Source: Aestuariivita sp. (GTDB lineage Bacteria > Pseudomonadota > Alphaproteobacteria > Rhodobacterales > Rhodobacteraceae). From it: a stretch of DNA of 64,000 bases. Position numbers and translations under genes: made by a program. Below are positions 8,446 through 17,339 of the stretch, piece by piece. The stretch is taken from NCBI RefSeq assembly GCF_021404545.1, contig NZ_JAAWWD010000063.1:1-64000 (forward strand), read 5' to 3'. Under the pieces are notes generated by a model. That model was not told the origin of the DNA and made no database searches. It saw only the letters and a program-made list of their open reading frames with translations. How positions within the stretch are numbered: position 1 is the stretch's first letter; every line of letters starts with the position of its first letter.

Positions 8446-8534
8446 CTCTCGTGGCAGTAGAAAAAGGTTTCCAAAAATAATCTCCTGGATGCAACCGTGA
8501 AAGGGTGACGACCCTCAAACCACGGAGCATTTCC

Positions 8535-9032
8535 ATGACAGCACAACGCAAATTCCAAGAGACCCCAGCCCAGGATACATCGGCCGGTCAAAGCCTGTTT
8601 GATGGCGATCAAACGGCCCTTTTTTCCACCTCCATGACGCCCGTTGGGCAGGCCGATGCGATGGTGGGTGAGGCCACCGCCCTTTTTTCCACCTCAATGG
8701 GCCCCGAGCTTTCGGCCGATACCGTTGCGGGGGATGGCACTGCGCTTTTCTCGACCTCGATGGCGCCCACGGCGCGGGCCGATGTGGTCAGCGGCGAGGG
8801 CACCGCGCTCTATTCGACCTCGATGGCCGCTGAAAGCACAGCAGAGGTGATTTCGGGCGACGGCACGGCCCTTTTTTCGACCTCCATGGCCCCCGAGGGC
8901 AAGGCAGATGGGATTGCGGGCGAGGGAACAGCGCTCTTTTCAACGTCGATGGCACCTCAAGGCAAGGCCGAGGTGATCTCAGGCGAGGGCAACGCGCTCT
9001 TCTCGACGTCGATGGCGCCGACAGTCGGCTAG
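8535..9032 (+). CDS. Seven-repeat ALFSTSM protein
   Basis: A 165-residue protein made of a 23-residue N-terminal leader and seven near-perfect tandem repeats. Units 1-6 are exactly 21 residues (starting at Gly24, 45, 66, 87, 108 and 129); unit 7 is truncated (150-165). The consensus is G-[DE]-G-T-ALFSTSM-A-P, then three variable residues, A-[DE], one variable residue, and [VI]-[SA]. Unit 4 has Tyr for Phe. There is no signal peptide, Cys or transmembrane segment. ATG 8535 has CGGAG upstream; an in-frame ATG at 8505 lacks one. I believe it belongs to a Rhodobacterales family of unknown function (possibly DUF6749), but cannot confirm this. The repeated short Ser/Thr motif after a leader resembles a multi-core peptide precursor; a scaffold or binding repeat is equally open. 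Confidence 0.8.
   Translation: MTAQRKFQETPAQDTSAGQSLFDGDQTALFSTSMTPVGQADAMVGEATALFSTSMGPELSADTVAGDGTALFSTSMAPTARADVVSGEGTALYSTSMAAESTAEVISGDGTALFSTSMAPEGKADGIAGEGTALFSTSMAPQGKAEVISGEGNALFSTSMAPTVG
8604..9029 (+). repeat. 63-bp in-frame tandem repeat array
   Basis: Seven coding repeats with a 63-base period, six complete and one partial. Third codon positions differ freely among copies (Ser as TCC, TCA or TCG; Leu as CTT or CTC; Thr as ACC or ACG; Ala as GCC or GCG) while the encoded ALFSTSM is almost unchanged. The units are therefore old and held by selection on the peptide. Confidence 0.9.
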
Positions 9033-9101
9033 GGCCAACGCCCCCTGGATGGGCACATTCTGCGTCTTGATCTGACCTTCTTTCAAAGGACCTCTCATCC
9101 C

Positions 9102-10196
9102 ATGTCGAATGTCATTCAGTTGAATGTGCCCGTGTCCCGTCAACCGCTTGCGCGGCGGTTGGCGGGCCTCATCCAGTGTTTCGCCGCCGAGCGACGCTTT
9201 GGAGAGGATGTGTTTTGGCTCAAGGAAAATGCCGAGCTCTTGAGCATTTTGGAGTGTACCGGCCAGACGTTGGATGACGCCGCGATTGAGCCATTGCAGG
9301 GGTTTTATGCGCAGGTTCTGGAACGAATGACGTTTTTTCCACAATATTACCGGTTCTTGCTGTCGATCACGCTGGATCTGGAAGATCTGGGTCTGCCCGG
9401 ATCAAAAGGCGAGGCCTTGGTCGATTGGGCCACGCGGGCAGGATTGGCGGAGGCGGAGCTGTCGGATCTTCAGCGGGCCGAAGCGCGTCGGTTGATGCTC
9501 CGGCGCGGCTGCGATCCGCTGGCGGCGGATACAGGTCTGGACGATCGGTTGCGCCGGTTCGCGGGCCGGGCGGATACATTTGCGCTGCCCAACAAAAAGG
9601 CGGCGTATGAGTTGACGCATATCGTCTTTTACCTCAGCGAATACGGGCGATGTGATCCAGGCCTGGACGCGGCCATTTTGCGCAGTCTCGATTACGCCGG
9701 CACGCTGGCCTATCTGGATCAAAATGCCGACCTGTTGGCCGAAATCTGTGTGGCGCTGCGCTATGCCGGGCAGATGCCGCCGGTACTCTGGGAGGAGTGG
9801 ATCGCGCGGGAGGCGCGCCGGTTCTCGTTGATCGAGGGGGCGCAGGCGCGGGTGCAAGACCACTACCACGACTATTTCGTCTGTAACTGGCTGATGGCGC
9901 TGAAAGGCGAGGATGTTTTTGTGGCCGCCCCACAGTTCTGTCGCGTTGAATTCAGCCGCGAAATGCCCTTGCCCGGGCCGTTGCGGACACTTTCTGAGCG
10001 GCTGTTCGCCCTGGGCGCGGATCGCCGGGGCGATTGGGCGGCGATGCGCGATGGGTTGCTGGATGCGCTCGATACGCGTGGCCAGGACATCGTGCAGGAG
10101 GCCGAAGCCAACTGCACCGACTTCGACGCGTTTTTTCGGATCTTTGCCCGCGCGGATGGGCCACGCACCGACATGCGCCGCGTGGTGGCTCTGTGA
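9102..10196 (+). CDS. Uncharacterised 364-aa protein
   Basis: A 364-residue soluble, mostly helical protein that I cannot assign by motif. I recall a Rhodobacterales family DUF6902 found next to ALFSTSM-type proteins, but that is memory, not a search. Visible features are a charged N-terminus, aromatic-rich stretches (FFPQYYRFLLSITLDLEDLG; HYHDYFVCNWL) and eight scattered cysteines. There is no signal peptide, transmembrane segment or known nucleotide-binding loop. ATG 9102 has AAAGGA about 12 bases upstream. The gene begins 69 bases after the repeat gene. Its stop overlaps the GTG of the EamA transporter (GTGA), so it is co-translated with that exporter. A role in handling the repeat protein is inference. 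Confidence 0.75.
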   Translation: MSNVIQLNVPVSRQPLARRLAGLIQCFAAERRFGEDVFWLKENAELLSILECTGQTLDDAAIEPLQGFYAQVLERMTFFPQYYRFLLSITLDLEDLGLPGSKGEALVDWATRAGLAEAELSDLQRAEARRLMLRRGCDPLAADTGLDDRLRRFAGRADTFALPNKKAAYELTHIVFYLSEYGRCDPGLDAAILRSLDYAGTLAYLDQNADLLAEICVALRYAGQMPPVLWEEWIAREARRFSLIEGAQARVQDHYHDYFVCNWLMALKGEDVFVAAPQFCRVEFSREMPLPGPLRTLSERLFALGADRRGDWAAMRDGLLDALDTRGQDIVQEAEANCTDFDAFFRIFARADGPRTDMRRVVAL

Positions 10197-11095
10197 TCGC
10201 GCTGCGCACCGGATTGGTCGGGGCGGGTCTGGTTGTGGCCTATACCGCGCTGATCTCGGGGGCGGACGGAATAACCAAGCTGATCGCAGGCAGCTTCGCG
10301 GCACCCCAGCTTTATGCGATATCGGGCTGCATCGTGGTTCTGCTCAGCCTGTTGGCCGACCGCCATCCCCGCCAGCGGCGCGGCCTGCGCACCAGTTGTC
10401 CGCGGGCGATGGCGCTGCGGGCCGGGGCGACGGTATTGGCGGTGCTGGGGTTTTTCCACGCGTTCCGCCTGTTGCCCTTCGCGGATGTGTTCCTGTTTGT
10501 CGGGCTGATCCCGATCCTTGCCGCGCTGATGTCAGGCCCGATCCTGAAAGAGCGCGTGCGCCCCGCCGCCTGGGTCGCGCTTATGGCTGCATTCATAGGT
10601 GTTTTGTGTCTTTTTCCCCAAGGTTGGCACGGAATCGGGGCGGGTCATGCCTGGGCCTTGATGGCGGTGCTGCTGGGCACGTTCTCGATGGTTCTGGCGC
10701 GCTTTATCGGGCGCTATGAACAAAATGCCCTGGCGCAGGTGTTTTACCCAAATCTCGCGATAGCGGTGGTGATGGGGGCGGCGCTGCCGTTTGTCTGGCG
10801 GGACATGGGGTTGGCCGATCTGGGCTGGATACTGGGGTATGCGGCGCTGCTCTTTGTCGCGCGCTGGTTGCTGGTGGTGGCGTTGCGAATGCTGCCTGCC
10901 TATACGGTGACGCCGCTGATGAACCTGCAGTTTGCCTGGATGGTGATCATCGGTGCGGTGTTTTTTGGCGAATTTCCGGGGGCTGGCACCTATCTGGGCG
11001 TCGCGATCGTGATCGGATCGGGGATGTTCTTGCTCTGGGATCAGTTGGCCCCTGCGACCAAGCCAGCGCCGACCCGGTTCAGAACCGATCCCTGA
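10193..11095 (+). CDS. EamA/DMT family transporter
   Basis: A 300-residue inner-membrane protein of the drug/metabolite transporter superfamily, with about ten hydrophobic segments in two EamA halves. DMT proteins usually export amino acids or small metabolites. The start is GTG 10193, overlapping the upstream stop as GTGA, giving the N-terminus V-I-ALRTGLVGAG (read as Met). An upstream in-frame ATG at 10034 would run inside the previous gene and adds a non-hydrophobic tail. Its stop abuts the converging erpA gene at 11096 with no gap. Coupling to the 364-aa protein suggests a shared pathway; the substrate is unknown. Confidence 0.85.
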   Translation: MIALRTGLVGAGLVVAYTALISGADGITKLIAGSFAAPQLYAISGCIVVLLSLLADRHPRQRRGLRTSCPRAMALRAGATVLAVLGFFHAFRLLPFADVFLFVGLIPILAALMSGPILKERVRPAAWVALMAAFIGVLCLFPQGWHGIGAGHAWALMAVLLGTFSMVLARFIGRYEQNALAQVFYPNLAIAVVMGAALPFVWRDMGLADLGWILGYAALLFVARWLLVVALRMLPAYTVTPLMNLQFAWMVIIGAVFFGEFPGAGTYLGVAIVIGSGMFLLWDQLAPATKPAPTRFRTDP

Positions 11096-11419
11096 TCACA
11101 TCGAAAAGGAGGTTCCGCACCCGCATGAGCTGGTTGCGTTGGGGTTTTTGATCACAAAGCGCGCGCCGATCAGCTCTTCGGAGAAATCGATCACGGCGTT
11201 TTCCAGAAACGGCAGGGAGACCGCGTCGACCACGACCTTTTCGCCATGGCCTTCGAGAACCAGATCGTCTTCTTTGGGGTCATCGAGTGCGATCTCGTAT
11301 TGAAAGCCGGAGCATCCGCCCCCTTCGACCGCCACGCGCAGGGCCTGGCCCTGACCGGCGGCGCCGATTTCGGCGAGGCGTTCAAAGGCACGCGGGGTGA
11401 CTGTGGGCGGCAGGTTCAT
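11096..11419 (-). CDS. erpA: HesB/IscA-type Fe-S assembly protein
   Basis: A 107-residue A-type iron-sulfur carrier that receives clusters and delivers them to apo-proteins. The three conserved cysteines are visible: Cys35 in EGGGCSGFQYE and the C-terminal SSCGCGTSFSM pair. Length and spacing match ErpA/IscA; the GCGTSFSM ending is typical of the ErpA/HesB group. No isc or suf genes are adjacent, so it acts as a stand-alone carrier gene here. The stop meets the EamA stop exactly; the start faces dgt across 79 bases. Confidence 0.92.
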   Translation of the reverse strand: MNLPPTVTPRAFERLAEIGAAGQGQALRVAVEGGGCSGFQYEIALDDPKEDDLVLEGHGEKVVVDAVSLPFLENAVIDFSEELIGARFVIKNPNATSSCGCGTSFSM

Positions 11420-11498
11420 GAGCGGTTCATCCGGTTTTCATATCGCACTGACTGCAATATAGAGGGGCTCGGGACCCAACTCAAGGTGAGGATCGCGG

Positions 11499-12647
11499 AT
11501 GCGCGCGCCCTATGCTTCGGACCCCGCGCGTGCCCGGGGACGGCGCGTCGGGGAAGAGGAGAGCAGCTTTCGGTCGTGTTTTCAGCGCGACCGCGACCGG
11601 ATCATTCATTCCAGCGCCTTCCGGCGGCTCAAGCACAAGACCCAGGTCTTTGTCGAGCATGAGGGTGACTATTTCCGCACCCGGCTGACCCATTCGATCG
11701 AGGTGGCGCAGGTGGCCCGCACCATTGCCGGGGCGTTGGGGCTGAACGGGGAGCTGACCGAAGCCGTTGCGCTTGCCCATGATCTGGGCCACACGCCCTT
11801 TGGGCACACCGGAGAGGACGCGCTGCACACGCTGATGGCGCCCTATGGCGGGTTCGATCACAATGCCCAGGCAATCAAGATCGTGACCCGGCTGGAGCGG
11901 CACTATGCTCGTTTCGATGGGTTGAACCTCACCTGGGAAACCCTTGAAGGGATTGCAAAACACAATGGGCCCGTGACAGGCGATCTGCCCTATGCGCTGG
12001 CCGAGTACAACGCCGAGGACGATCTGGATCTGGCCAGCCATGCCAGTGCCGAGGCGCAGGTGGCGGCGCTGGCCGACGACATCGCCTATAACAATCACGA
12101 TCTGCATGACGGGCTGCGCGCGGGGCTCTTCACGGATGCCGCGATCAGCGATCTGCCGATTGTGGGCGCGGCTTACGCGGAGGTCGATGCGCTTTATCCC
12201 GGGCTTGATGCGCGGCGGCGCAGGCACGAAGCACTGCGCCGGGTCTTTGGCGTGATGGTGGCGGATGTGATCGAAACCTCGCATGCGCGGCTCACGGCCT
12301 CTGGTGCGCAATCGGTCGAGGAGATCCGCCATCTGGGCGCGCCTGTCATCGCCTTCTCGGACGCGGTGTGGGCCGACCTCAGGGAAATCCGCGCATTCCT
12401 TTTTACCCGGATGTACCGGGCGCCTTCGGTCATGGCCAAACGGGCCGAGGTCACGCGCGTGGTCGAGGAGCTCTTTCCGCTGTTTCTAGGCCGGCCCGAT
12501 TTGATGCCCGAGCGATGGCAAGACGATGTGGCAGCGGCCCGGGATCAGACGGCGCTCGCGCGGATCGTCTCGGACTACATCGCCGGAATGACCGATCGGT
12601 TCGCGCTTTTGGAGCATGGGCGGGTCATCGGCGCGCATCCCCGTTGA
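11499..12647 (+). CDS. dgt: dNTP triphosphohydrolase
   Basis: A 382-residue deoxyguanosinetriphosphate triphosphohydrolase-like protein of the HD superfamily. It hydrolyses dNTPs to nucleoside and triphosphate, limiting pool excess. The N-terminal RIIHSSAFRRLKHKTQVF block, the HD site (THSIEVAQVARTIA..HDLGHTPFGHTGE) and the later ADDIAYNNHD segment give the metal ligands in order. Length fits the short Dgt class. It is followed 45-55 bases later by argS on the same strand, probably co-transcribed. Confidence 0.92.
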   Translation: MRAPYASDPARARGRRVGEEESSFRSCFQRDRDRIIHSSAFRRLKHKTQVFVEHEGDYFRTRLTHSIEVAQVARTIAGALGLNGELTEAVALAHDLGHTPFGHTGEDALHTLMAPYGGFDHNAQAIKIVTRLERHYARFDGLNLTWETLEGIAKHNGPVTGDLPYALAEYNAEDDLDLASHASAEAQVAALADDIAYNNHDLHDGLRAGLFTDAAISDLPIVGAAYAEVDALYPGLDARRRRHEALRRVFGVMVADVIETSHARLTASGAQSVEEIRHLGAPVIAFSDAVWADLREIRAFLFTRMYRAPSVMAKRAEVTRVVEELFPLFLGRPDLMPERWQDDVAAARDQTALARIVSDYIAGMTDRFALLEHGRVIGAHPR

Positions 12648-12701
12648 CGCAGGCCGCGTGGCTGTTACACCCGGCGCGACCGAGATCAGGACATGAGAGC
12701 G

Positions 12702-14447
12702 ATGAACCTTTTTGCCGATATCCGCGCGCTGGTGCTGGACGCGCTGGCCGAAATGACCGCCGAAGGCACACTGCCGGAAGGGCTGAGCCGAGACAATGTG
12801 ACGGTCGAACCGCCGCGCGATGCCGCCCATGGCGATATGGCGACCAATGCAGCGATGGTGCTGGCCAAGCCTGCGGGTCGGAAACCGCGCGACATAGCCG
12901 AGGCGCTGGCCGCCAAGCTGGCCGCCGATCCGCGTGTCGACAGTGCCGATGTGGCGGGGCCGGGGTTCTTGAACCTGCGATTGGCCCCCCGATGCTGGCA
13001 CGGGGTGCTGGACGCGGTTCTGAGTGAGGGCACGGGTTATGGCCGCTCCATCATGGGGACGGGCAAGAAGGTGAATGTCGAATACGTCTCGGCCAACCCC
13101 ACGGGGCCGTTGCATGTGGGCCACACGCGTGGCGCCGTGTTTGGCGACGCGTTGGCGAGCCTTCTCGACTATGCCGGTTACGCTGTCACCCGGGAGTACT
13201 ACATCAATGACGGCGGCGGTCAGGTCGATGTTCTGGCCCGGTCGGTCTATCTGCGCTATCTCGAAGCGCTGGGGCAGGAGGTGGCGTTTGAGGATGGCAC
13301 CTATCCCGGGGACTATCTGATCCCGGTCGGCGCAGCACTGGCCAAGGAGAAGGGCGGCATCTGGGTGGATCAGCCCGAAGAGGTCTGGCTGGCCGAACTG
13401 CGCGACTATGCCACCGAGGCGATGATGGATCTGATCCGCGCGGATCTGGCAGCGCTCGGCGTGACGATGGACCAGTTTTTCTCCGAAAAATCACTTTACG
13501 GCACGGGCCGGATCGAGGCCGCGCTGGCCGATCTCGACGCCAAGGGTCTGATATATGAAGGTGTGCTGGAGCCACCCAAGGGCAAGACGCCCGAGGATTG
13601 GGAGCCGCGCGAGCAGACGCTGTTCAAATCGACCGAACATGGCGATGACGTGGATCGCCCGGTCAAGAAATCCGATGGATCCTGGACCTATTTCGCGCCC
13701 GATATTGCCTATCATTTCGATAAGGTTTCCAGAGGGTTCGATGTTCTTATTGATGTGTTTGGCGCCGATCACGGGGGCTATGTCAAGCGGATGAAGGCGG
13801 CCGTCTCGGCGCTTTCGGACGGGCAGGTTCCGCTGGACATCAAGCTCACGCAGCTGGTCCGGCTGTTCAAGAACGGCCAGCCCTTCAAGATGTCCAAACG
13901 CGCGGGTACCTTTGTGACGCTGCGCGATGTTGTCGATCAGGTTGGCCCGGATGTGACGCGCTTTGTGATGCTGACGCGCAAAAACGACGCGCCGCTCGAT
14001 TTCGATTTCGACAAAGTGCTGGAGCAGAGCCGTGAGAACCCGGTGTTTTATGTGCAATACGCCCATGCACGGGTGATGAGCGTTCTGCGCAAGGCCGACG
14101 AGGCGGGGATAGCCGCCGATGACGGCACGCTGCGCGCCGCTGACCTGAGCGGTCTGACCCATGAGGCGGAACTGGGCGTGGCGCGGAAACTCGCCGAATG
14201 GCCCCGCCTGATTGAGATCGCCGCGCGCACCAATGAACCGCACCGCGTTGCCTTTTATCTTTATGAACTCGCTGGGGATTTTCACGGCCTGTGGAACCGG
14301 GGCAATGACGTGCCTCAGCTGCGCTTTCTGCAAGAGGGCGATACAGCCACCAGCCAGTCGAAAATCGCGCTGGCCCAGGCCGTTTCGATTGTGATTTCCG
14401 CAGGCCTTGGTATTCTTGGCGTGAAACCGGCTCAGGAGATGCGCTAG
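12702..14447 (+). CDS. argS: Arginyl-tRNA synthetase
   Basis: A 581-residue class I synthetase that charges tRNA-Arg. The N-terminal Add-1 domain recognises the tRNA D-loop. The HIGH-type motif is [14 protein letters not shown]. The KMSKS-type loop is [16 protein letters not shown]. The C-terminal DALR anticodon domain ends the protein. I start it at ATG 12702 (MNLFADIR), the usual family start; ATG 12693 adds three residues and cannot be excluded. It is followed by a SPOR protein, nagZ and scpAB, the conserved alphaproteobacterial order. Confidence 0.95.
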   Translation: MNLFADIRALVLDALAEMTAEGTLPEGLSRDNVTVEPPRDAAHGDMATNAAMVLAKPAGRKPRDIAEALAAKLAADPRVDSADVAGPGFLNLRLAPRCWHGVLDAVLSEGTGYGRSIMGTGKKVNVEYVSANPTGPLHVGHTRGAVFGDALASLLDYAGYAVTREYYINDGGGQVDVLARSVYLRYLEALGQEVAFEDGTYPGDYLIPVGAALAKEKGGIWVDQPEEVWLAELRDYATEAMMDLIRADLAALGVTMDQFFSEKSLYGTGRIEAALADLDAKGLIYEGVLEPPKGKTPEDWEPREQTLFKSTEHGDDVDRPVKKSDGSWTYFAPDIAYHFDKVSRGFDVLIDVFGADHGGYVKRMKAAVSALSDGQVPLDIKLTQLVRLFKNGQPFKMSKRAGTFVTLRDVVDQVGPDVTRFVMLTRKNDAPLDFDFDKVLEQSRENPVFYVQYAHARVMSVLRKADEAGIAADDGTLRAADLSGLTHEAELGVARKLAEWPRLIEIAARTNEPHRVAFYLYELAGDFHGLWNRGNDVPQLRFLQEGDTATSQSKIALAQAVSIVISAGLGILGVKPAQEMR

Positions 14448-14529
14448 GCGCACGCAGGACACGCCGGTCCGAGGCAGAAGCGAAATCGCGGGCGCGCATG
14501 AAAGGCGCGCACCGGGCAGTGAGGCAGAC

Positions 14530-15528
14530 ATGGCGGAACGTGAGGTCACCCAAGGTGAGATCCGACCCGCTGCGGGCAAGCCCGCAGGCGGCGGCGGTCT
14601 GGCGCGTCTTATCAGTCTGACCGGGGCGGTCGTGTCGTTGGGGTTGCTCGTCGGTGTCGGCATCTGGGGCTATAAGCTGGTGGTGCGGGACGTCTCGGGC
14701 ATCCCGGTTGTGCGCGCCGTCGAGGGGCCGATGCGGGTGCAACCGGAAAATCCCGGCGGACGGCCTGCCGATCATCAGGGCCTGGCGGTGAATGCCGTGG
14801 CGGCGGATGGCTCGGCCGCGCCTCCGGCCGATACGCTGGTGCTGGCGCCCAGGCCGGTATCGCTGGCCGATGAGGACGCCCCCCAATCGCAGATCACCCG
14901 TCCTGCCATTCGGCACGAAGCCGAGCCCGACACCCCCGAAGATACGGTGGCCGCGTCCCTCCGGTCAGGCGATATCGATGCGCTGGTGGCGCAGATCACC
15001 GATGGGGTGGCGCCGCTTTCGGAGGCAGAGCCTGAGACCGGAACCGCCCCCGTCACGGCCCGCATCGTCGCACCCGAACCGCTGATGCTGGACACCGAGG
15101 CCGAGACCCCGCAGGCAGCCGAGGTGCCCGAACCCGCCGTCGCGCTGGACGTTCCCGGTGTGACGCGATCCCTGCGTCCGCGGATCCGGCCTGCGGGCGG
15201 ACCACCCATCGTCGCGCCAACGCCGGTCGTGGCTGACGCGACGGGCGGGCTGGATATCGCCGCAGCGGATGTGCCCGCAGGCACCCGTGTGGTCCAGCTG
15301 GGCGCCTTTGAGAGCGCCGATCAGGCGCGCAGCGAATGGGACCGGCTGGCCGCCCAGTTCGCCGATTACCTGTTGGACAAGCGCCGGATCGTGCAGGAGG
15401 CCTCCAGCGGCGGGCGCACCTTCTTCCGGCTGCGCGCGATGGGGTTTGAAGACCTCAGCGACGCGCGTCGCTTTTGTTCGGCGCTGGTCTCGGAAGGGGC
15501 CGATTGCATCCCCGTGGTCACCCGATGA
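14530..15528 (+). CDS. SPOR-domain membrane protein
   Basis: A 332-residue bitopic inner-membrane protein. A single hydrophobic segment (about 28-47) follows a short cytoplasmic tail. A long, low-complexity Ala/Pro/Glu periplasmic linker spans about 60-245. A C-terminal SPOR domain (255-332) begins TRVVQLGAFESADQARSEW. SPOR domains bind denuded glycan strands at the septum. The position between argS and nagZ, a peptidoglycan-recycling enzyme, fits a division or cell-wall role. Confidence 0.88.
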   Translation: MAEREVTQGEIRPAAGKPAGGGGLARLISLTGAVVSLGLLVGVGIWGYKLVVRDVSGIPVVRAVEGPMRVQPENPGGRPADHQGLAVNAVAADGSAAPPADTLVLAPRPVSLADEDAPQSQITRPAIRHEAEPDTPEDTVAASLRSGDIDALVAQITDGVAPLSEAEPETGTAPVTARIVAPEPLMLDTEAETPQAAEVPEPAVALDVPGVTRSLRPRIRPAGGPPIVAPTPVVADATGGLDIAAADVPAGTRVVQLGAFESADQARSEWDRLAAQFADYLLDKRRIVQEASSGGRTFFRLRAMGFEDLSDARRFCSALVSEGADCIPVVTR

Positions 15529-15547
15529 TCGTCAGAGATTGCGCCAG

Positions 15548-16558
15548 ATGAACCGGTTCGGCGCCACGATCCTGGATGCGGACGGCCTGCGGTTGAGCGT
15601 GGAGGAGGCGGCGTTCTTCCGCGATGTGAACCCCTTTGGGTTTATCCTCTTTGCCCGAAACCTGGAGACGCCGGATCAGATCCGTGCGCTGTGTGGGGAT
15701 CTGCGCGAGGCCGTCGGGCGGGCGGCCCCGATCACCATCGATCAGGAAGGCGGACGGGTACAACGCCTCAGACCCCCCCTGGCCCGCGAATGGCGGCCGC
15801 CGCTGGATCACATCGCCCTGGCCGGAGCAGAAGCGGAGCGCGCGATCTACCTGCGCTATCGTCTGATCGCGGAGGAGCTGCGCGCGCTTGGCATCGACAG
15901 CAACTGCGCGCCGATGGCCGATCTGGCCTTTGCCGACACTCACCCGTTCTTGCGCAACCGTTGTTTTGGAGATGCCCCCGAAACCGTTGCCGTCTTGGCG
16001 CGCGCCGCAGCACAGGCGCATCTGGAGGGCGGCGTGCTGCCGGTGCTCAAACACATCCCCGGCCATGGCCGCGCAGTCACCGACAGCCATCATGATCTGC
16101 CCCGTGTCGATGCCCCGCTCGACGCGCTCGCGGCCAGCGATTTCGCGCCGTTCCACGCGCTCAGCGATCTGCCCTTGGGTATGACGGCGCATGTCGTTTA
16201 TGCGGCGCTTGATGCCGCGCCCGCCACGCTGTCGAAACCGGTGCTGGATCATATCCGGAACGTGATCGGTTTTGACGGGCTGATCATGACCGATGACATC
16301 TCAATGAAGGCGCTTTCGGGGGCGCTCGGGGATCTCAGCCGTGCGTCGCTGGCGGCGGGGTGCGATGTGATCTTGCATTGCAACGGCACCCTGGCCGAAC
16401 GGGCAGAGGTGGCCGAAGCCGCCGGCGAGATGACCCAGATCGCGCAAACCCGGGCCGAGGCCGCGCTGGCGGCCAGACGCGCGCCCACGGATATTGACAT
16501 TTCCGCCTGTGAGGCCGAGCTTTCCGCACTTATGGGCGGACAGGTTTATGGCGGATAA
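15548..16558 (+). CDS. nagZ: Beta-N-acetylhexosaminidase NagZ
   Basis: A 336-residue glycoside hydrolase family 3 enzyme of the cytoplasm. It removes GlcNAc from anhydro-muropeptides during cell-wall recycling. The family signature KHIPGHGRAVTDSHHDLP provides the His/Asp pair on the catalytic loop. GLIMTDDISMKAL carries the nucleophile Asp. ATG 15548 (MNRFGATIL) follows the SPOR stop by 19 bases. Its 3' end overlaps the scpA start by 11 bases. AnmK, another recycling enzyme, lies at 32041. Confidence 0.93.
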   Translation: MNRFGATILDADGLRLSVEEAAFFRDVNPFGFILFARNLETPDQIRALCGDLREAVGRAAPITIDQEGGRVQRLRPPLAREWRPPLDHIALAGAEAERAIYLRYRLIAEELRALGIDSNCAPMADLAFADTHPFLRNRCFGDAPETVAVLARAAAQAHLEGGVLPVLKHIPGHGRAVTDSHHDLPRVDAPLDALAASDFAPFHALSDLPLGMTAHVVYAALDAAPATLSKPVLDHIRNVIGFDGLIMTDDISMKALSGALGDLSRASLAAGCDVILHCNGTLAERAEVAEAAGEMTQIAQTRAEAALAARRAPTDIDISACEAELSALMGGQVYGG

Positions 16559-17339
16559 CGGCTTTCAGGAAGACACGGTCTCTGTCGCGGAGCGGATGGC
16601 GGCGGAACAGCTCGTGGTCGATGTCGACGGGTTCGAGGGGCCGCTTGACGTGCTGCTCACGTTGTCGCGCACGCAAAAGGTCGATCTGCGCAGGATCTCA
16701 GTTCTGGCGCTGGCCAAACAATATCTGAGCTTTGTCGAGCGGGCCAAGGCGCTCAGGATCGAATTGGCTGCGGATTATCTGGTGATGGCGGCCTGGCTGG
16801 CATTTCTAAAGTCGCGCCTGCTTTTGCCCCCCGATCCCACCGAGGAGGGCCCCTCGGGCGAAGAGCTTGCAGCACATCTGGCGTTCCAGCTCGAACGGTT
16901 GCAGGCGATGCGCGATGCCGCCGCGCGGTTGATGGCACGGGACCGGCTGGGCCGGGATGTTTTTGCGCGCGGCCTGCCGGAGAATGTGACACGCGTCAAG
17001 AAAGTGACCTATACCGCCACGCTGCTTGATCTGATGCAGGGCTATGCGCGGATCCGCACCCGAGATGAGTTTCGCCCCTTTGTCATGGATCGCGACGCGA
17101 TCTTTACCATGGAACAGGCGTTGGAGCGGATGCGCGGGCTGATCGGCTATGCGCCCAGCTGGACCGATCTGGCCGCATACCTCCCCGAAGGCTGGGACGC
17201 CGATCCGATGCGGCGCCGTTCGGCCACGGCCTCGACCTTTGCAGCCACGCTGGAACTGGTCAAGGAGGGGCGGCTGGAGATCCGTCAGACGGAAACGTTC
17301 GCACCTATCGAGCTGCGCGGCAAGGACCGGACACAGTGA
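16548..17339 (+). CDS. scpA: Segregation and condensation protein A
   Basis: A 263-residue kleisin that bridges SMC heads with ScpB in the chromosome-condensing complex. The family block FEGPLDVLLTLSRTQKVDLRRISV (about 25-48) and the winged-helix C-terminus around the ATASTFAATLELVKEGRLEI segment are clear. ATG 16548 lies within the nagZ 3' end; earlier in-frame codons would extend into nagZ without homology. Its TGA overlaps the GTG start of scpB. Confidence 0.93.
   Translation: MADNGFQEDTVSVAERMAAEQLVVDVDGFEGPLDVLLTLSRTQKVDLRRISVLALAKQYLSFVERAKALRIELAADYLVMAAWLAFLKSRLLLPPDPTEEGPSGEELAAHLAFQLERLQAMRDAAARLMARDRLGRDVFARGLPENVTRVKKVTYTATLLDLMQGYARIRTRDEFRPFVMDRDAIFTMEQALERMRGLIGYAPSWTDLAAYLPEGWDADPMRRRSATASTFAATLELVKEGRLEIRQTETFAPIELRGKDRTQ

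Larger units (their letters stand above)
8147..8534. other. Leader with DnaA-box-like sites upstream of the repeat gene
   Basis: A 388-base non-coding region between xthA and the repeat-protein gene. Its right half is distinctly AT-richer than the surrounding DNA (8341-8490). It contains an inverted repeat at 8290-8322, three DnaA-box-like sites at 8350-8445 and GANTC sites at 8261, 8276 and 8339. Promoters for both flanking genes should be here. It could also be a DnaA-binding locus; there is no proof that it is an origin. Confidence 0.5.

Noticed and set aside
8147..8534. LexA-type operator near xthA
   Set aside because: A GAAC half-site is present, but the second half at the N7 spacing is missing.
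8604..9029. CRISPR array
   Set aside because: The 63-base repeats are in-frame coding units with synonymous differences and no unique spacers.
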